64,000 nt of DNA from Labia minor (lineage: Eukaryota; Arthropoda; Insecta; Dermaptera; Spongiphoridae), in NCBI GenBank assembly GCA_963082975.1, contig OY720344.1:2790001-2854000 (forward strand), given 5' to 3'. The notes below the pieces were generated by a model. The model was not told the DNA's origin. It saw only the letters and a list, made by a program, of their open reading frames with translations, and did no database searches. Both the position numbers and the translations under genes were made by a program. Each line of letters begins with the position of its first letter. Positions within the stretch are counted from its first letter, which is position 1. Shown one piece after another: positions 46,761 to 58,238 of the stretch.

Positions 46761-47110
46761 CTGCCTCCCGACTCGCCGCCCCCGCCGTTGCTCAGCTGCC
46801 CCGTGGCCACCGCCCCCGCTGCCCCCGACTTGTCACTGTCGCCATTCGTGGCATGCCGTCTTTGCACAGGCAACTGTCAAAACCAATCGGGCCCGTTGCG
46901 ACGTGTCACATTCATTCACTTCACTGGCAATGCCAATCAACAGCCGAGGCGCGCTCAGCCCGAACTGAGCGACGCGGCCAGACGCCGTCTAGACCAGCCA
47001 GCCAGCGACTACACCGCCTCTCGCGGCATCACACCCAAACATACACCGCCATTCATCACTTTACACAACAACACCAACACTAACACTAACACTAACACTA
47101 ACACTCGTTC
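46760..47110. promoter_or_regulatory. GC-rich island, one GTCTAGAC, then CACTAA array
   Basis: The most GC-rich stretch of the window, with frequent CpG and open frames on several strands that reflect composition. It lies upstream of the minus-strand candidate exon, where a promoter or 5' UTR would be expected. GTCTAGAC is at 46987-46994. ACACTAACACTAACACTAAC at 47078-47105 is a hexamer array. Confidence 0.35.
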
Positions 47111-47114
47111 CACT

Positions 47115-48300
47115 TTACAAACACCTTCTTAACAACACTTACATGCAAATCTCAAGTGTTAACTAGCTAACCAACCCCCACCCCCACACCCACCCCCACT
47201 CCCACCCTTATCTAATGTAATCCAATGGAATGAAATTCAAAACAACAATTCAATGAAAAATCCACTTGTTTTCTTGTCATAGATACCATTCACAAATCTA
47301 TAACATAACATACGAATATTTAAATTATTAGTAGTATATAATATTAATTTATAGAATTTATATTCATCAATAAGAGAGAGAATCGCTTGTTTATTTATAA
47401 GTAAATATTATTTAATATTAAAATGAAGATAATGAATTTCATTTTAAATAAATAAATAAATAATCATTATTATATAAATATATGAAAATTATAAAAGATT
47501 TTATTTAATAAAAAAAAAATTATCAATAAGATAATATAATATGAATAATAAAATTAAAAAGAAAATTAATTTTGAAAATAAGAGAAGAATGATTTGGGGT
47601 TTATTTTATGTTGAATCCTTAAAATTCATTACAAAATTTATCTATTAAATGGCTATTTTAAAATTGTAACTGTTGTTACTGACCACTATTGACAGTCTAC
47701 AAAATTCAATTAAATTTAGTTCATATTTTACTTATTGGATTTGAAAGTGAAAACCAGATCGATCGATATTATATTTACAAAATATTGCTAAATTAATGTT
47801 GTTGCAATTTCTTTATTTATTTTTTTAACTTAAACCTACCAACAATCATAATTAATTTTGATTTGAGAACATCTGGTTTAAATGTAATGTTAAATGTTGA
47901 AATTTATTTAAGTGTGTAAATGTGTATTTCTTAACAATGGAATTACTGAAGAAGACTTAAAGAAAGAATTTTCATGACATTATACAATAGAAATGCCAAA
48001 TCAAATGAGATTACTGAGGATTAAAAAATTTTAATTTTTTGGATAAAAAATTATTTTATTTTTTTTACGTAATCTCCTTTGAGCTGCTCTATACAGTTCG
48101 CCCAAGAGGGAGCAATACGTATCCTAATTCATGGATTTTCATGGAAATTCACTTTTTTCCATATTCTTCTCAAATCATGGGGTAGTCTGCTATTAATTAT
48201 TATTATTATTATTATTATGTTAAACAAAAACTAAAAGACAAACCTGATTCATATTTCAACAGAAGTCAGCTATTATTAAAATTAAATTATTAAATTAAAC
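47115..48300. other. AT-rich DNA, no gene seen
   Basis: A CCCCAC-rich stretch lies at 47175-47210; the rest is A/T-rich. 48000-48180 is slightly less so (TACGTAATCTCCTTTGAGCT) and could be an end of another mariner-type remnant. Confidence 0.35.
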
Positions 48301-48305
48301 ATATA

Positions 48306-49125
48306 AGGTACTTGAGTTAATAATGAGCTTTTCGCACAAGAGGCCGCCACTAGTGTATGTTTTCATATTCCAGTTTGCAATGTCTTCCCGCTAGGATCGT
48401 CTTGAACAGCTTGTATCATTTGGTTGAAACGTAAACAACAGTACTAAATATTGTTTCGAACATGTCCAATTACGTACCAGATAAAGTGTTTTTGCGGGGA
48501 GTTCTTCTTCATTATTAAATGAATGAAGAAAAGTGCAGCCGAGAGTCATCGAATCTTAGTGGAAGTTTACAGCGAGTATGCTCTATCTGAACAATCGTGT
48601 CGGTGATGGTTTGGTCGCTTTAAAAGTTGTGATTTTGAGCTCGAAGACAAGAAACGGTCGGGTCAACCCAAAAAGTTTGAAGACGAAGAATTGGAATCAC
48701 TACTCAATGTAGACCATTGCCAAGCGTTTTAGGAGTGCGTTTAAGCCGCGCACTGAAGCAAAAACGGTTGGAATTTGAAGAAAGGCACGATAAAGTGATT
48801 TTGCAGCATGACAACGCTCGACCACATGTTGCAAAACCGGTGAAAATCTATCTAGAAACACGGAAATGGGAAGTCCTACCACACCCGTCGTATTCTCCAG
48901 ACATTGCTCCTTCGGACTATTACTTGTTCCGGTTGATGACATATGGTTGGATTGCCTCAAAAGACGAGTCGTTTTTTCGAGCTGGCATCCGAAAATTGCC
49001 AGAAAGATGGGAAAAAGTAGAGGCCAGTGATGGACAATGCTTTGATTAATATATTTGTAAGCATTATTTGAAAATAAATCCTTAAATTTTGAAAAAAAAA
49101 ACGATCATTATTAATTCAAGTTCCC
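48306..49125 (+). mobile_element. Mariner element with internal deletion
   Basis: Flanked by TA; the ends AGGTACTTGAGTTAATAATG and, inverted, GGGAACTTGAATTAATAATG are about 24-bp TIRs with mismatches. The transposase relic starts at 48462 with MSNYVPDKVFLRGVLL-like residues, continues through the helix-turn-helix region (SRESHRILVEVYSEYALSE) to PKKFEDEELESLLN, then jumps to the C-terminal part. 820 bp against about 1.3 kb for an intact mariner. Confidence 0.85.
48462..49049 (+). pseudogene. Mariner transposase, deleted and frameshifted
   Basis: The N-terminal DNA-binding half (48462-48710) has at least one in-frame stop. The C-terminal half (open 48717-49049) reads VILQHDNARPHVAKPVKIYL, containing the second catalytic Asp, then WEVLPHPSYSPDIAPSDYYL, the third catalytic Asp 34 residues later (DD34D). 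It ends KLPERWEKVEASDGQCFD-stop, the normal mariner C-terminus. The region with the first catalytic Asp is missing, so the enzyme cannot be active. Confidence 0.85.
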
Positions 49126-49129
49126 TATA

Positions 49130-49690
49130 CATTAATTAATTTGAGAACTTTTACATGAAACGCTTCTTTGGACATTCTCCAGAAATAAACACGTCCACAG
49201 GACTGAAATAAGGTAAATGAAGAATCATCTGACCACATTACTTGTTGAAGCAAATAGTCATACTGTGGTGACCGGTCTAAGTAAGTAATCCTTGCACCAA
49301 TGGCGTCACATGAAAGCACAATTTGCTGTAACCAAAGGTTTACGAATTGCCACTCTGCTATAAATGTTTGCAGCATGAATTTCAATTTTGACGATTTTAT
49401 TGAAACGGGTTTCTGGAGATGAGATGACGACTGTTTAATTGGATGTTATCTCGAATAGCGATTAATTATGCACTTCAAGGCCCATCCATTCCCCTCAGCA
49501 AGCTTTTGACCATCATTGTGCTTTGAAGACGTAGTCTTATTATTTTCGTATACGATCTCACATAACAGCTTATACCGTACTCCTTGTAAACCCCAAAAGC
49601 TTTGCTGTTTCCGTAACCGATGCTTCATTTAAACCTCCATCATCTTTGGAACTCTGACAGTTCTGACATTTTAACTTATCAGAGACAGAT
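49130..49690 (-). pseudogene. Tc1-like transposase relic, minus strand
   Basis: Two minus-strand frames: 49628-49446 with QGVRYKLLCEIVYENNKTTS (the second helix-turn-helix region of Tc1 transposases) and 49385-49125 with ITYLDRSPQYDYL and VMWSDDSSFTLFQSCGRVYF, where SD is the first catalytic Asp. Frameshifts separate the pieces and the remaining catalytic part is cut off next to the mariner copy. No Tc1 TIRs were found. Confidence 0.8.
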
Positions 49691-49839
49691 CGATCGAAGC
49701 AAGACAACCCAGGCGATCGCTGTTGAAAGTCAGTCACAACTTCACTAGTTAACAGATTTCTGTTGCAAATGTGAAATATACTTATACTATTTCACATCTG
49801 TTTGTATTAAATATTTTCTTCTCAATCTTTAGATGTTGT

Positions 49840-50095
49840 CTATCTATTTCTGTGGTTCTACGGAACTCGAAAGTTCTTGGCTACAGCAAGTTCATTTCTC
49901 CAAATATCCCTATCCTGAGCTATAACCATCCCACCCTCTCTCATCTCTCTCACGTTCCTTGCTTCATTGTCCACCCACCACGTTCTTGGTCTTCCAATCT
50001 GTCTCCCTACAAATATATTTTTCGCCATTCTTACTTCTCCCATTCTTGCCACATGTTCTGTACCTATTGCATCCTTCTCCATTTTTTTAGACTTT
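49840..50095 (-). pseudogene. LINE RT C-terminus, minus strand
   Basis: A continuous minus-strand frame reads HVARMGEVRMAKNIFVGR, then IGRPRTWWVDNEARNVREMR and DIWRNELAVAKNFRVP-stop, the normal end of this LINE. The tail is GATAGA-like (TCTATC on the plus strand at 49838-49847). It is outside any Helitron, so it probably arose by LINE retrotransposition itself. Confidence 0.8.
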
Positions 50096-50099
50096 TAAT

Positions 50100-51082
50100 A
50101 AATTCTTATAAAATATGTTATAATAAAAAAATAATTTCTGAGATTTTGAAAAAAGAAATATATAATATTTTTTATGTACAAATCCAGGTAATTAAGTTTA
50201 ATAGTAGGTGTAGTATAACACAAAGTTCGAATTATATTTCTATTTATGGTATAGTATTTAATTAATTAATTTTTTTAATTTTTTACCAACAAAGTTTCAA
50301 TATAAATATGTAAGTATATGATTTTATTATTATTATTTATTTATTTATTTATGAGAGCATTTTTATTTTGTTATATCCATATATTGTGTCTATATTATAT
50401 ATTTTATATTTCAAGAGATGGTATATTCGTATATATATAATAAATTTTATAAAATTTATTTCATCCGGCAATCCATTTTTATTTTTGTTTCTATTAATTT
50501 TTCTATAAAGAAAAGTAAAGTAAATGGCTAACAGAAAAAAGGCACCAAAAAACATTGTCGATACATCCGGTGCTAGGCTTCCATAGATCATAACAAAAGA
50601 AAAGTATATCACTCAAGATGGAAATTCGCCAGAAAATAATTCAAACAAAGTATTAAACAGGAAACCAAGTCAAACAGCATAGATCGAACATAAATAACAA
50701 ATTAGAACAATTCATTTGGAAAATAAAAAGACAAAAATAATAATAATATAACAATTGAAAAAAATAAAATAATCATTATCAAAATTATATTCACGAAAAA
50801 TAGACAAATATAATATTATATAGAGGAGCTATTTTCTCAACTTCACTTCATGTCTGTCTGTCTGTCTGTCTGTCTGTATAAATGTTTGTTCAAATGAAAA
50901 TTCATCTTTAAATCAAACTTAAAAATTGAGTGGGGGTTCTGAAAATATATACAAGAAAAACGTTATTTAAAATATTTTAATTATTTATTTTTATTAAATG
51001 TCATCTTTTAAATATATAATATAAAGAATAAAATAAATAAATGAACATCTGTACCACTACAGTTTATTAATAACTAAGATTT

Positions 51083-51116
<34 letters not shown>

Positions 51117-51178
51117 ATATCAGGATTTTTTAAAACTTTTATGAGACATATTTTCAGAATTTTTACAAGTTGTACAAC
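50100..51178. other. AT-rich DNA with (TGTC)n
   Basis: A TGTC array at 50852-50877 follows CTTCACTTCATGTC, the inverse of the repeat H tail. No gene is seen. Confidence 0.45.
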
Positions 51179-51183
51179 ACATA

Positions 51184-52153
51184 ATAGAGAGTTTAAGTAT
51201 GTCCTGAATCTGAAATAACGTAATATATTTTTGTAAGGTCAAGACTAATGCGCTTAATAATAATAACTTGATCAAAAAACTGAATATTTTAAGATTATGT
51301 TGTTAGTAACCACTGACATTCACTTCACGTCTTTTATACACGTCTTACTTAAACTCAAAAAATAAGTAAAGAGAAATCTTTTTAAAAAACACACTTTACT
51401 TAAAATTGCACTAAAAAGTAAAAAGTAAAATCACTCTAAAGTGTGTGCGCTGAAATTATAATAACACCGTAAAACATTTGCTTCCACTATTGGGCGCACA
51501 CACTTTACAGTGATTTTACTATTTAGTGCAATTTTAAGTAAAGTGTGTTTTTTAAAAAGATTTATTTTTACTTAAATTTATTTTATACTATTTAATCGTA
51601 AGTAAATAAATGTAGTCGTTATTTTAAATATTTCTTATTAATAACATGTGTTACATTTTTTTTACAACCACAGAATAGTTTGACAATTTTTAGAAAAAAG
51701 GAGTGTACATCCGAAAACACTATACCATTTTTTTTTAAATAATGTCATGTTCTTCGTCTGTATGATAAAACCAAGCACACCGAAAGTGTGTTCAGCGTCT
51801 GTAGAACTGCTATCGCCATCTATGATTGAAATAGTGAACTATTCCATCTTCCGCATATGAAAGTTTAGTTAATTAATTACCACTAACAGATAAATAATTC
51901 AGTGGATTTTTCAATTGATTCGTGTATTATTAGCAGGAGCAAGCGCATATGCAAAATTTCAAGTTGATTGAATGACGGGAAGTTGTTGAAATATCGATTA
52001 TAAAATGCCGCGGACAAACCGCGGACAAACACACGGACAACGTGACAGTGTGAGTTAAGTAAAGTGTGTTAATAAAGTGATACGACAATTTGAAATAAAG
52101 TTAAAATTAAAATATTACGACAATTAACTATAAGACATACTTAAACTCTCTAT
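51184..52153. mobile_element. 970-bp TIR element, TA-flanked
   Basis: ATAGAGAGTTTAAGTATGTC at the left and its inverse at the right, each bordered by TA (51182-51183, 52154-52155). The interior contains a large palindrome: arms at 51374-51450 and 51494-51563 with AACACACTTTACTTAAAATT and GTGTGTGCGC. The right part has AAATTTCAAGTTGATTGAAT and CGCGGACAAACCGCGGACAA. TA duplication suggests a Tc1/mariner-type MITE. It has no transposase. Confidence 0.7.
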
Positions 52154-52214
52154 TATGATAAAAATGCATAGATGTTATTGAATAAAACGATTGTAATATT
52201 ACATAAAATAGATA

Positions 52215-52447
52215 AAATTGCCTATTAATTAGGTGTCCTATGATCAGTACAACGGGTCCTCTCCACCTTTAACTTGATTTTCTTGATCGGAGGCGCTATC
52301 AAGTAGCTTTTCCCCAATGTTGTTCCCGGAGGCTGGGTTGAATCCGTCCCATAGATCCCAGCTAGACAAATTCCCTTGCCAGGCCCGGGACTTGAACCCG
52401 GGACCACTAGAATGTGAGGCAGCTTTTCACCCTGTCGAGCCTTGTAA
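52215..52447 (-). mobile_element. tRNA-derived SINE, copy 2 (minus strand)
   Basis: Same order as 3285-3545: B-box-like GGTCCCGGGTTCAAGTCCCG on the minus strand at 52386-52410 and the body to GAGGACCCGTTGTACTGATC. The B box here is closer to tRNA consensus than in copy 1. Confidence 0.8.
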
Positions 52448-52449
52448 AG

Positions 52450-52610
52450 GATAATATTCAATTAAACCATGAATATTATCCTTTACACTTTTCTATTTTT
52501 TAGGCCATTTTTGATTAAAAAGTTTTTTTTAATAAATTTATTTTCAAGTTTTTAGTTTTTTTTTATATTTTTTTATTTTTTTAATACTTTATTGCTGATT
52601 GCCAAATGTA
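52450..52610. other. Hairpin and AT-rich DNA
   Basis: GTAAAGGATAATATTCA (52445-52461) is followed by a short loop and its exact inverse (52471-52487), a 17-bp stem next to the SINE head. The rest is T-rich. Confidence 0.6.
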
Positions 52611-52614
52611 CAAC

Positions 52615-53458
52615 ATTTGCACTATTGACTACTATTTAAATCTGTTATTCTCGAACATATATTAGATTCTTCGCGAAGTTACTGGGTCTTTTCTAGATGA
52701 CATTGATTATGCATTATCCAAGTGGCTTATTAAGCGATCGGCATACCGCCGTTGTACTATGCGACAGTGAGTTCTTTTCGGAACCACATGAACAACACAA
52801 GCACATTTTATAATAATATAAATATAAAAGAATTTTATAAAATAACGTTTTTTCATGGACTAAAGAGAATAAAATAATTGTTTTATAAGACTGACAATGT
52901 TTATAGTATAGATATAGATAAATTGCTTCATATACAACAAAAAACGTTGGGCGCATTTAGTTTATTTTATTTATATGAAACATCAAGTCAAATTTTTGTA
53001 ATAATAAAAATTGTATTAAACACATAAACTGTACATATTTATATCAAAGTATGTAACAAAATTTAAAAGAATTATTATTTTCTTAACTTTACATATTATC
53101 AATCAAATCCAAAACAGTAGATTATATTAGAAGAAATAGTGTTACTTGTTAATGAATCGTTTTAGTGTGGTATGTACATATCTTAGTATATATATGAATT
53201 ATAGCTCTATAAAGGAATTTAATTGCATAGAAATATAATAGAAAGCAAATGAAAACTAAATACACCCAACGTTTTTCAATACATACAATATGCTTGTGTA
53301 GTTCTATAATTCCGAAAAGAAGTCACTGCCGCATAGGAAACGGCGCTATGCCGATCGCTTAATAAGCGACACCAATGTCATCTAGAAAAGGCCCAGAAAC
53401 TTCACAAAGGATCTAATATATGTTTGAGAATAACAGATTTAAATAGTAGTGAATGCAA
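52615..53458. mobile_element. Element with about 170-190-bp terminal inverted repeats
   Basis: The left arm (52615-52805) and right arm (53292-53458) share CTACTATTTAAATCTGTTAT, CTTTTCTAGATGACATTG and CTTATTAAGCGATCGGCATA in inverse order with scattered differences. Fragments of the interior recur as repeat G at 9540 and 24250. No transposase frame. The superfamily is unknown; long arms suggest a foldback- or MULE-type element. Confidence 0.7.
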
Positions 53459-53464
53459 AAAAGG

Positions 53465-53695
53465 GTTATTTTTTATATATTTATATTATTTTATTCTATT
53501 TAGTGCGATTTTAATTCGATAAATAAAACTTACTCATAAGATAAGAAATAGATAAAGATGATGTTATACGAGAATTTGCAAATAGAATAAAACAAAAAGA
53601 AAATATTAATCTTCTAAAAATGATTATAATTATATTAAGTAAATGTTATTATTATAATTGGAGTAATCCTTTTAAAATATATTTATTATAAATAT
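53465..53695. other. AT-rich DNA, no gene seen
   Basis: Nothing beyond A/T runs. Confidence 0.4.
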
Positions 53696-53699
53696 TATA

Positions 53700-54010
53700 T
53701 TAATTAAAAAATTCCTCTTTTAATGCTATAAATTATTTTGAATTATTTTCAAAATGAAAACCAACTCAATATTTATCTATCAGATGGCGTAAATGAAAAC
53801 TCAAATATTAAATCAAATTATCATTAATTACATTAAAATTCATTAATTATAATTAAATTATATTTCTTCCATACCTTCTAGGAATCCATTGAAATATTTA
53901 TCAAAAATTTCAAAAGTTTATCTCCATATTAAGTAGATTAAAAATCGATTTCAATTTGTCAACAGAGCGAACAGACAGACAGACAGACACCAAGTGAAGT
54001 TGAAGTTTCC
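53700..54010 (+). repeat. Repeat H, copy 3
   Basis: Diverged copy ending AACAGACAGACAGACAGACA and CCAAGTGAAGTTGAAG, adjacent to repeat F in inverse orientation. Confidence 0.6.
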
Positions 54011-54014
54011 GTTT

Positions 54015-54339
54015 TTATTTTTGGCATTTATATATATAAGTATATATATATATATAAATTTTAAATAAATTATTCATCTATTATTTTTTATGCTTCTTCA
54101 TCTGTTCAAGTATTAAAATTAACAACAAAACAAACAAACAAACAAAGATTCCAAAGTCCCTAAGTGACTAAAATCTAAACTTATATATATAAGGTGTAAA
54201 CTAAACTAATTTTTCATGGTCCCAATGAAATTAAGATTTTTTATCATTATTATTTTTCAAAATTTACATACTTATTTAATTCCTAAAAAATAACTAAAAA
54301 AATCGAAAAAGGTTAACCAGACCAATTGGTAGGATTAGT

Positions 54340-54380
<41 letters not shown>

Positions 54381-54520
54381 GTAAAAATTTCCTTCACTTA
54401 TTATCTAATTATTCTAATATATAATTCATTCATCTATGATCAACATTTTCCACAAATATTTACAAAAGAAAAGAAAATTGGAGAATGTGAATAGCGTAGA
54501 GTGACTACTATTTGTTAAAA
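54015..54520 (-). repeat. Repeat F, inverted and deleted copy
   Basis: Inverse of 8510-9310, missing about 300 bp (8720-9040 equivalent). Contains an A-run at 54342-54377, longer than in the other copies. Confidence 0.75.
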
Positions 54521-54523
54521 AAA

Positions 54524-54752
54524 TGAGCTGTGGCCTGGCACAGAACCGACCGACGTTTTGAAATAAATGCAATTTAAGATGTTTTTATGTTTAGTTTTAC
54601 ATACCTATAACAAAAAAAAATACTTTTCTATAATGAAATACTTTGAAGTCATTTACCTTTGACCACCGACTATTTGATTTTTACCGACCGACGATAGTAA
54701 GGGAGTTATTGTTTTCACACCAAATTTCACATGTGGAGATTTTTAAATATAA
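54524..54752. mobile_element. HINE-2 remnants, two partial ends
   Basis: An inverted 3' end (GAGCTGTGGCCTGGCACAGA, 54524-54560) with a mutated hairpin, then a plus-strand 5' end (TTTTACCGACCGACGATAGT, from 54679) running to 54752, where Helitron C begins. Nothing after 56398 resumes HINE-2, so this copy was truncated. Confidence 0.65.
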
Positions 54753-56397
54753 TCTATATATATAAAGGAGAGTGTTTGTATGTATGTATGTATGTATGTA
54801 ATTTGTTTACTTTTTTGCTGTCATAGAAACAAACAAAAAAGAAATTTCCTACTTAACCGACACTTTACCGGTAATTTTGAATTATAAACATCAAAAAATA
54901 AGAAACGATTTCTATGAAATTACATCACAATATTCTTATATACCTCTGTAATAAATGAACTTAATAATAAAAAATCAAATAAATCCATTAATTTAAATTA
55001 ATACTATTAATGAATGTATATATTATTAATTTATCTTTAGTTTTAATCAATATTTTTATACCGTTAATTTTTATAAATTGTCACAAGTCTCTAACTTTTC
55101 ATTTTCTCAAATTTTATTATAATTAAAAATAATCAATAAAAATCAAGCAATGAAATTAAAATATCGAAATGAAATGATCAAGAAATATTATACTCTATTA
55201 CAACATATACAATACTTATAAACTATAGGCGGAGGAAATATTAGACGATATCATTGCGGGTTCATGCCAAATCGATCAACATTAATTAAGATATTTTAAT
55301 TATGACAGATATTAAAAAAACCGCGAATTCAATAATTCTGTTCACTAATTATTTGTAGACTTTAGTAAAACCTACGCATGACTCAATAGATCCGGATAAA
55401 CTTTTTCAAATTTTGATCTTAAAATTTATCTTGAAGGTAGTAAAGAAAGAGTAAGATGCGGAAATCAATTGTAAAATATTAGGTGACCCAGACGACTTAA
55501 ATATAATAGGAGATTCGGCAATTGTAATTACAGATAGCGAGGAAAAATTAATCGAGGTAGGAAAAGAGATGAGGTTTGAAATGAATAATGATAAATAAAT
55601 ATATTTAGAAACAAACAGGAGCAGTATTAACATACAAAATGTAGAATTTGAATATGTAGAAAAATTGAATGTAATCACGAAGCATAATAATATTTGAGAA
55701 GAATTGAAATCGAAGTTGCAATCGGGAAACGCGTGTTATCATGCAGTAAAGAGGCTTATCTCATCAAAATTATTATAAAAGGGAATGAAAATTAAAATAT
55801 ATAAAACAATTATTTTGTCTGTTGTATTATATGAGTGTGAGACATGGTCTATGATCTTAGGAGATGAGAGTGGATTCAGAGTATTTGAGAATAGGATTCT
55901 CCCCAGCATTTATGGGCCAAAGAAAGATGAGGGAATGACGTACGAGAGATGGAACAGAGGCTCAGGATAAGGGCACTTGGAGAAATGTGGTTGTAGCTGT
56001 CAAGAACTTTCGAGTACCGTTGAGCCACGCATGGTCTATGACCCTGGGAGATGAGAGTAGATTCAGATTATTCTTTCCAGCATTTATTGGCCAAAGAAAG
56101 ATGAGGTCACCGGGGACACTTGGAGAGATGTGGTTGTAGCTGCCAAGAACTTTCGAGTAGATAGATATAACATATTCAATAATAATATATATAATTAATT
56201 TACTAAATAAATTAAAATATATTTTAAATAATAAGACACACAATAAGAAATGAATGTTTTATGTTATACATTGTTTGAAACAAAATGGATGAAAACCTTT
56301 TACTACTTTCAACCAAATACTATGTACCACTCGGGGGTACAGGGGGCGGAGCCCCCGTCTAGATGTGAAGAGCGACGAAGGAGCTCTGAGCAGCTAG
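54753..56397 (+). mobile_element. Helitron C, 1.6 kb, with LINE cargo
   Basis: A|TC at 54752-54754 with TCTATATATATAAAGGAGAG and a GTAT array. It ends GGGGGCGGAGCCCCC, a decayed hairpin (GAGCGACGAAGGAGCTC) and GAGCAGCTAG|T. Mismatches in the stem suggest an old copy. The interior is mostly LINE RT (55220-56165). Confidence 0.8.
55220..56165 (+). pseudogene. LINE RT relic in Helitron C with internal duplication
   Basis: Piecewise: HCGFMPNRSTLIKI, DDLNIIGDSAIVITDSEEKL, KTIILSVVLYECETWSMIL, ESGFRVFENRILPSIYGPKK, then NTWRNVVVAVKNFRVP. The part from GCATGGTCTATGACC to the end is then partly repeated (55840-56028 against 56029-56160), and the tail is AGATAGATATAAC. The tandem copy is unique to this element. 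Confidence 0.75.
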
Positions 56398-56399
56398 TA

Positions 56400-56690
56400 T
56401 AAATAATAAAATAACCAACAACAAAAAATAATCTGTAATGTCAATTTTAAAAGGTGACTACTCTTGACATTTTATTCTATGAGTACAGTATCAAGCAATG
56501 ACTACCACTCTCCATTAATATCAACAAAACAAAAAAATCACTTTTACATATTCCTGGTGAAAATAATAAAAAATGAATAGTTTATTTTTTAGATAATATT
56601 GAGGCTACTACTATAAGTACTTAATAGTTTGATAAAGAAAATAAAAGATTTTTTTTTTCTAACAAAATCTGAATTGTATCTCTCGATGTA
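56400..56690. other. AT-rich DNA, no gene seen
   Basis: Nothing recognised. Confidence 0.4.
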
Positions 56691-56699
56691 GTGCTGCCA

Positions 56700-57089
56700 A
56701 TGATCCATCTGATTATTATTCCAATTAATTCCATTGAAGTTTGGATGTGTTGGTGGATACTCGTACGAGTGGTAGGCATTGCGGATATTGCTTCGCTTTG
56801 TCCGGTTTAATTAAATTGTATTCTATCCCAGTTGTGTCTATTTCTGTTCCGGTGGACGTTGCACAATCGTCTGCGCCTGTTGTTGTTGTTGTTGTTGTTG
56901 TGTTGCATCGCGTGCAACGAATGCTTTCACATCCTCCTTCTTCTTCTTCTTCTTCTTCTTCTTCTTCTTCTCCTCTCCCAACCCCAACCCCAACCCCAAC
57001 CCCACTCCACTCCACTCCACTCCACTCCACTCCACTATCTATCCCTGACCGCACCTTTTTTAAATGCACCCGTCTAGACTGAATGGCGA

Positions 57090-57133
<44 letters not shown>

Positions 57134-57146
57134 TCTATTCAAAGGG

Positions 57147-57178
<32 letters not shown>

Positions 57179-57345
57179 ATCGACAACAACGATGGCACCT
57201 GCTGCTGATGCCGCTTGACCTTCCCTTCATTACTAGACAGCTGCTTCTGTCTGGCTCTTGTCTTAAGAAACCAGTCCGAAAAAAGTAACAACACACACAC
57301 ACACACAAAACAAGAAATTACCCCTTCCGATCCGGAAGTCAATGG
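56700..57345. promoter_or_regulatory. Microsatellite-dense island with one GTCTAGAC
   Basis: In order: (GTT)n 56880-56899, (CTT)n 56936-56969, (CCCCAA)n 56976-57002, (CCACT)n 57003-57040, GTCTAGAC 57072-57079, (CT)n 57093-57121 and 57149-57178, (AC)n 57290-57306. The long ORFs over it encode only homopolymer and dipeptide repeats and are not genes. The non-repeat parts are GC-richer. A promoter or 5' leader is possible but unproven. Confidence 0.4.
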
Positions 57346-57349
57346 AAAA

Positions 57350-57540
57350 CTTGACCTAATTACCCTTTATGGTTTCCTCAACTCCTCTCCGTCACAATCC
57401 GTCATTTTCCATAAAATATTGGAACAGGGTTGGTTATTTGAAAAATCATAGAGAATCATTTTCCAGTCAATTTGATCCATCACTTATGCATTTGGCATAT
57501 ACAAATATAAAAAAAGGAATTGGTGAAAAATCAAACGGAA
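57350..57540. other. Unassigned sequence
   Basis: Moderately GC-rich with overlapping 74-78-codon ORFs on the plus strand. No recognisable product. Confidence 0.25.
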
Positions 57541-57544
57541 TCGA

Positions 57545-58238
57545 ATTAAACAAAAAAATTTCAAGTATTAGGTTTCACAGACGACTTAAATAGAATAGGA
57601 GATTCGGCAATTGCAATTAAAGATACGGTAGACAAATTAATCGAAGCAGGAAATGAGGTGGGACTGGAAATTAATAATACTAAGACAAAGTATTTAGTAA
57701 CAGAGAGGAATAGTACGTATGAACACACAAAGTCTTAACATACAAGATATAGAATTTGAAAATGTAGAACAATTTAAATACATAGGTTTTGTAATAACGA
57801 AAGCTAATAATATTCGGGAAGAGTTTAAAGCGAGGTTACAATCGGGAAGCGCCTGTTATCATGCCGTAAAGGAGCTTACCGCGTCAAAATTATTATCAAA
57901 GGGGATCAAAATTAAAACATGACCTCTATACATCTCCATATAGTAATAGTTAGAATTATAAAATAGAGAAGGCTGCGGTGGGCAGGACACGTGGCTAGAA
58001 TGGGAGAAGATAAAATGGCGAAAAATATATTGGTGGGGAAACCGAGTGGGAAACGTTCGCTTGGAAGACCAAGGACGCGGTGGGTGGATAATGTAGGAAG
58101 GGACGTGAGAGAGATGGGAGAGAGTAGGGATTGGATGGATATGGCTGAGGATAGGAACACTTAAAGAAATGTGGTTGCTGTGGCTAAGAACTTTCGAGTT
58201 CCGTAGAGCCACAGAGATAGATAGATAGATAGATAGAA
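57545..58238 (+). pseudogene. LINE RT C-terminus with GATA tail, free copy
   Basis: VLGFTDDLNRIGDSAIAIKD, then VDKLIEAGNEVGLEINNTKT, KYLVTERN, the NIQDIEFENVEQFKYIGFVI segment, EEFKARLQSGSACYHAVKEL, a jump, RLRWAGHVARMGEDKMAKNI, GRPRTRWVDNVGRDVREMGE and NFRVP-stop with SHRDR after it. The tail is five GATA units (58216-58235). It is less decayed than the Helitron-borne copies and lies outside Helitrons. Confidence 0.82.

Noticed and set aside
46610..47132. Overlapping plus-strand ORFs of 152-157 codons
   Set aside because: They arise from high GC content; the proteins are A/R/P/S-rich with no family resemblance, and the minus strand gives a better splice and signal pattern.
48700..48960. 86-codon minus-strand ORF
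   Set aside because: Shadow of the mariner transposase frame on the other strand.
56976..57002. CCCCAA repeat as telomeric DNA
   Set aside because: Only a few units amid other microsatellites; not at an end and not the usual arthropod TTAGG.
56725..57082. ORFs rich in E, S, V, T or PTPTPT
   Set aside because: They translate stacked microsatellites; both strands stay open and nothing outside the repeats looks coding.
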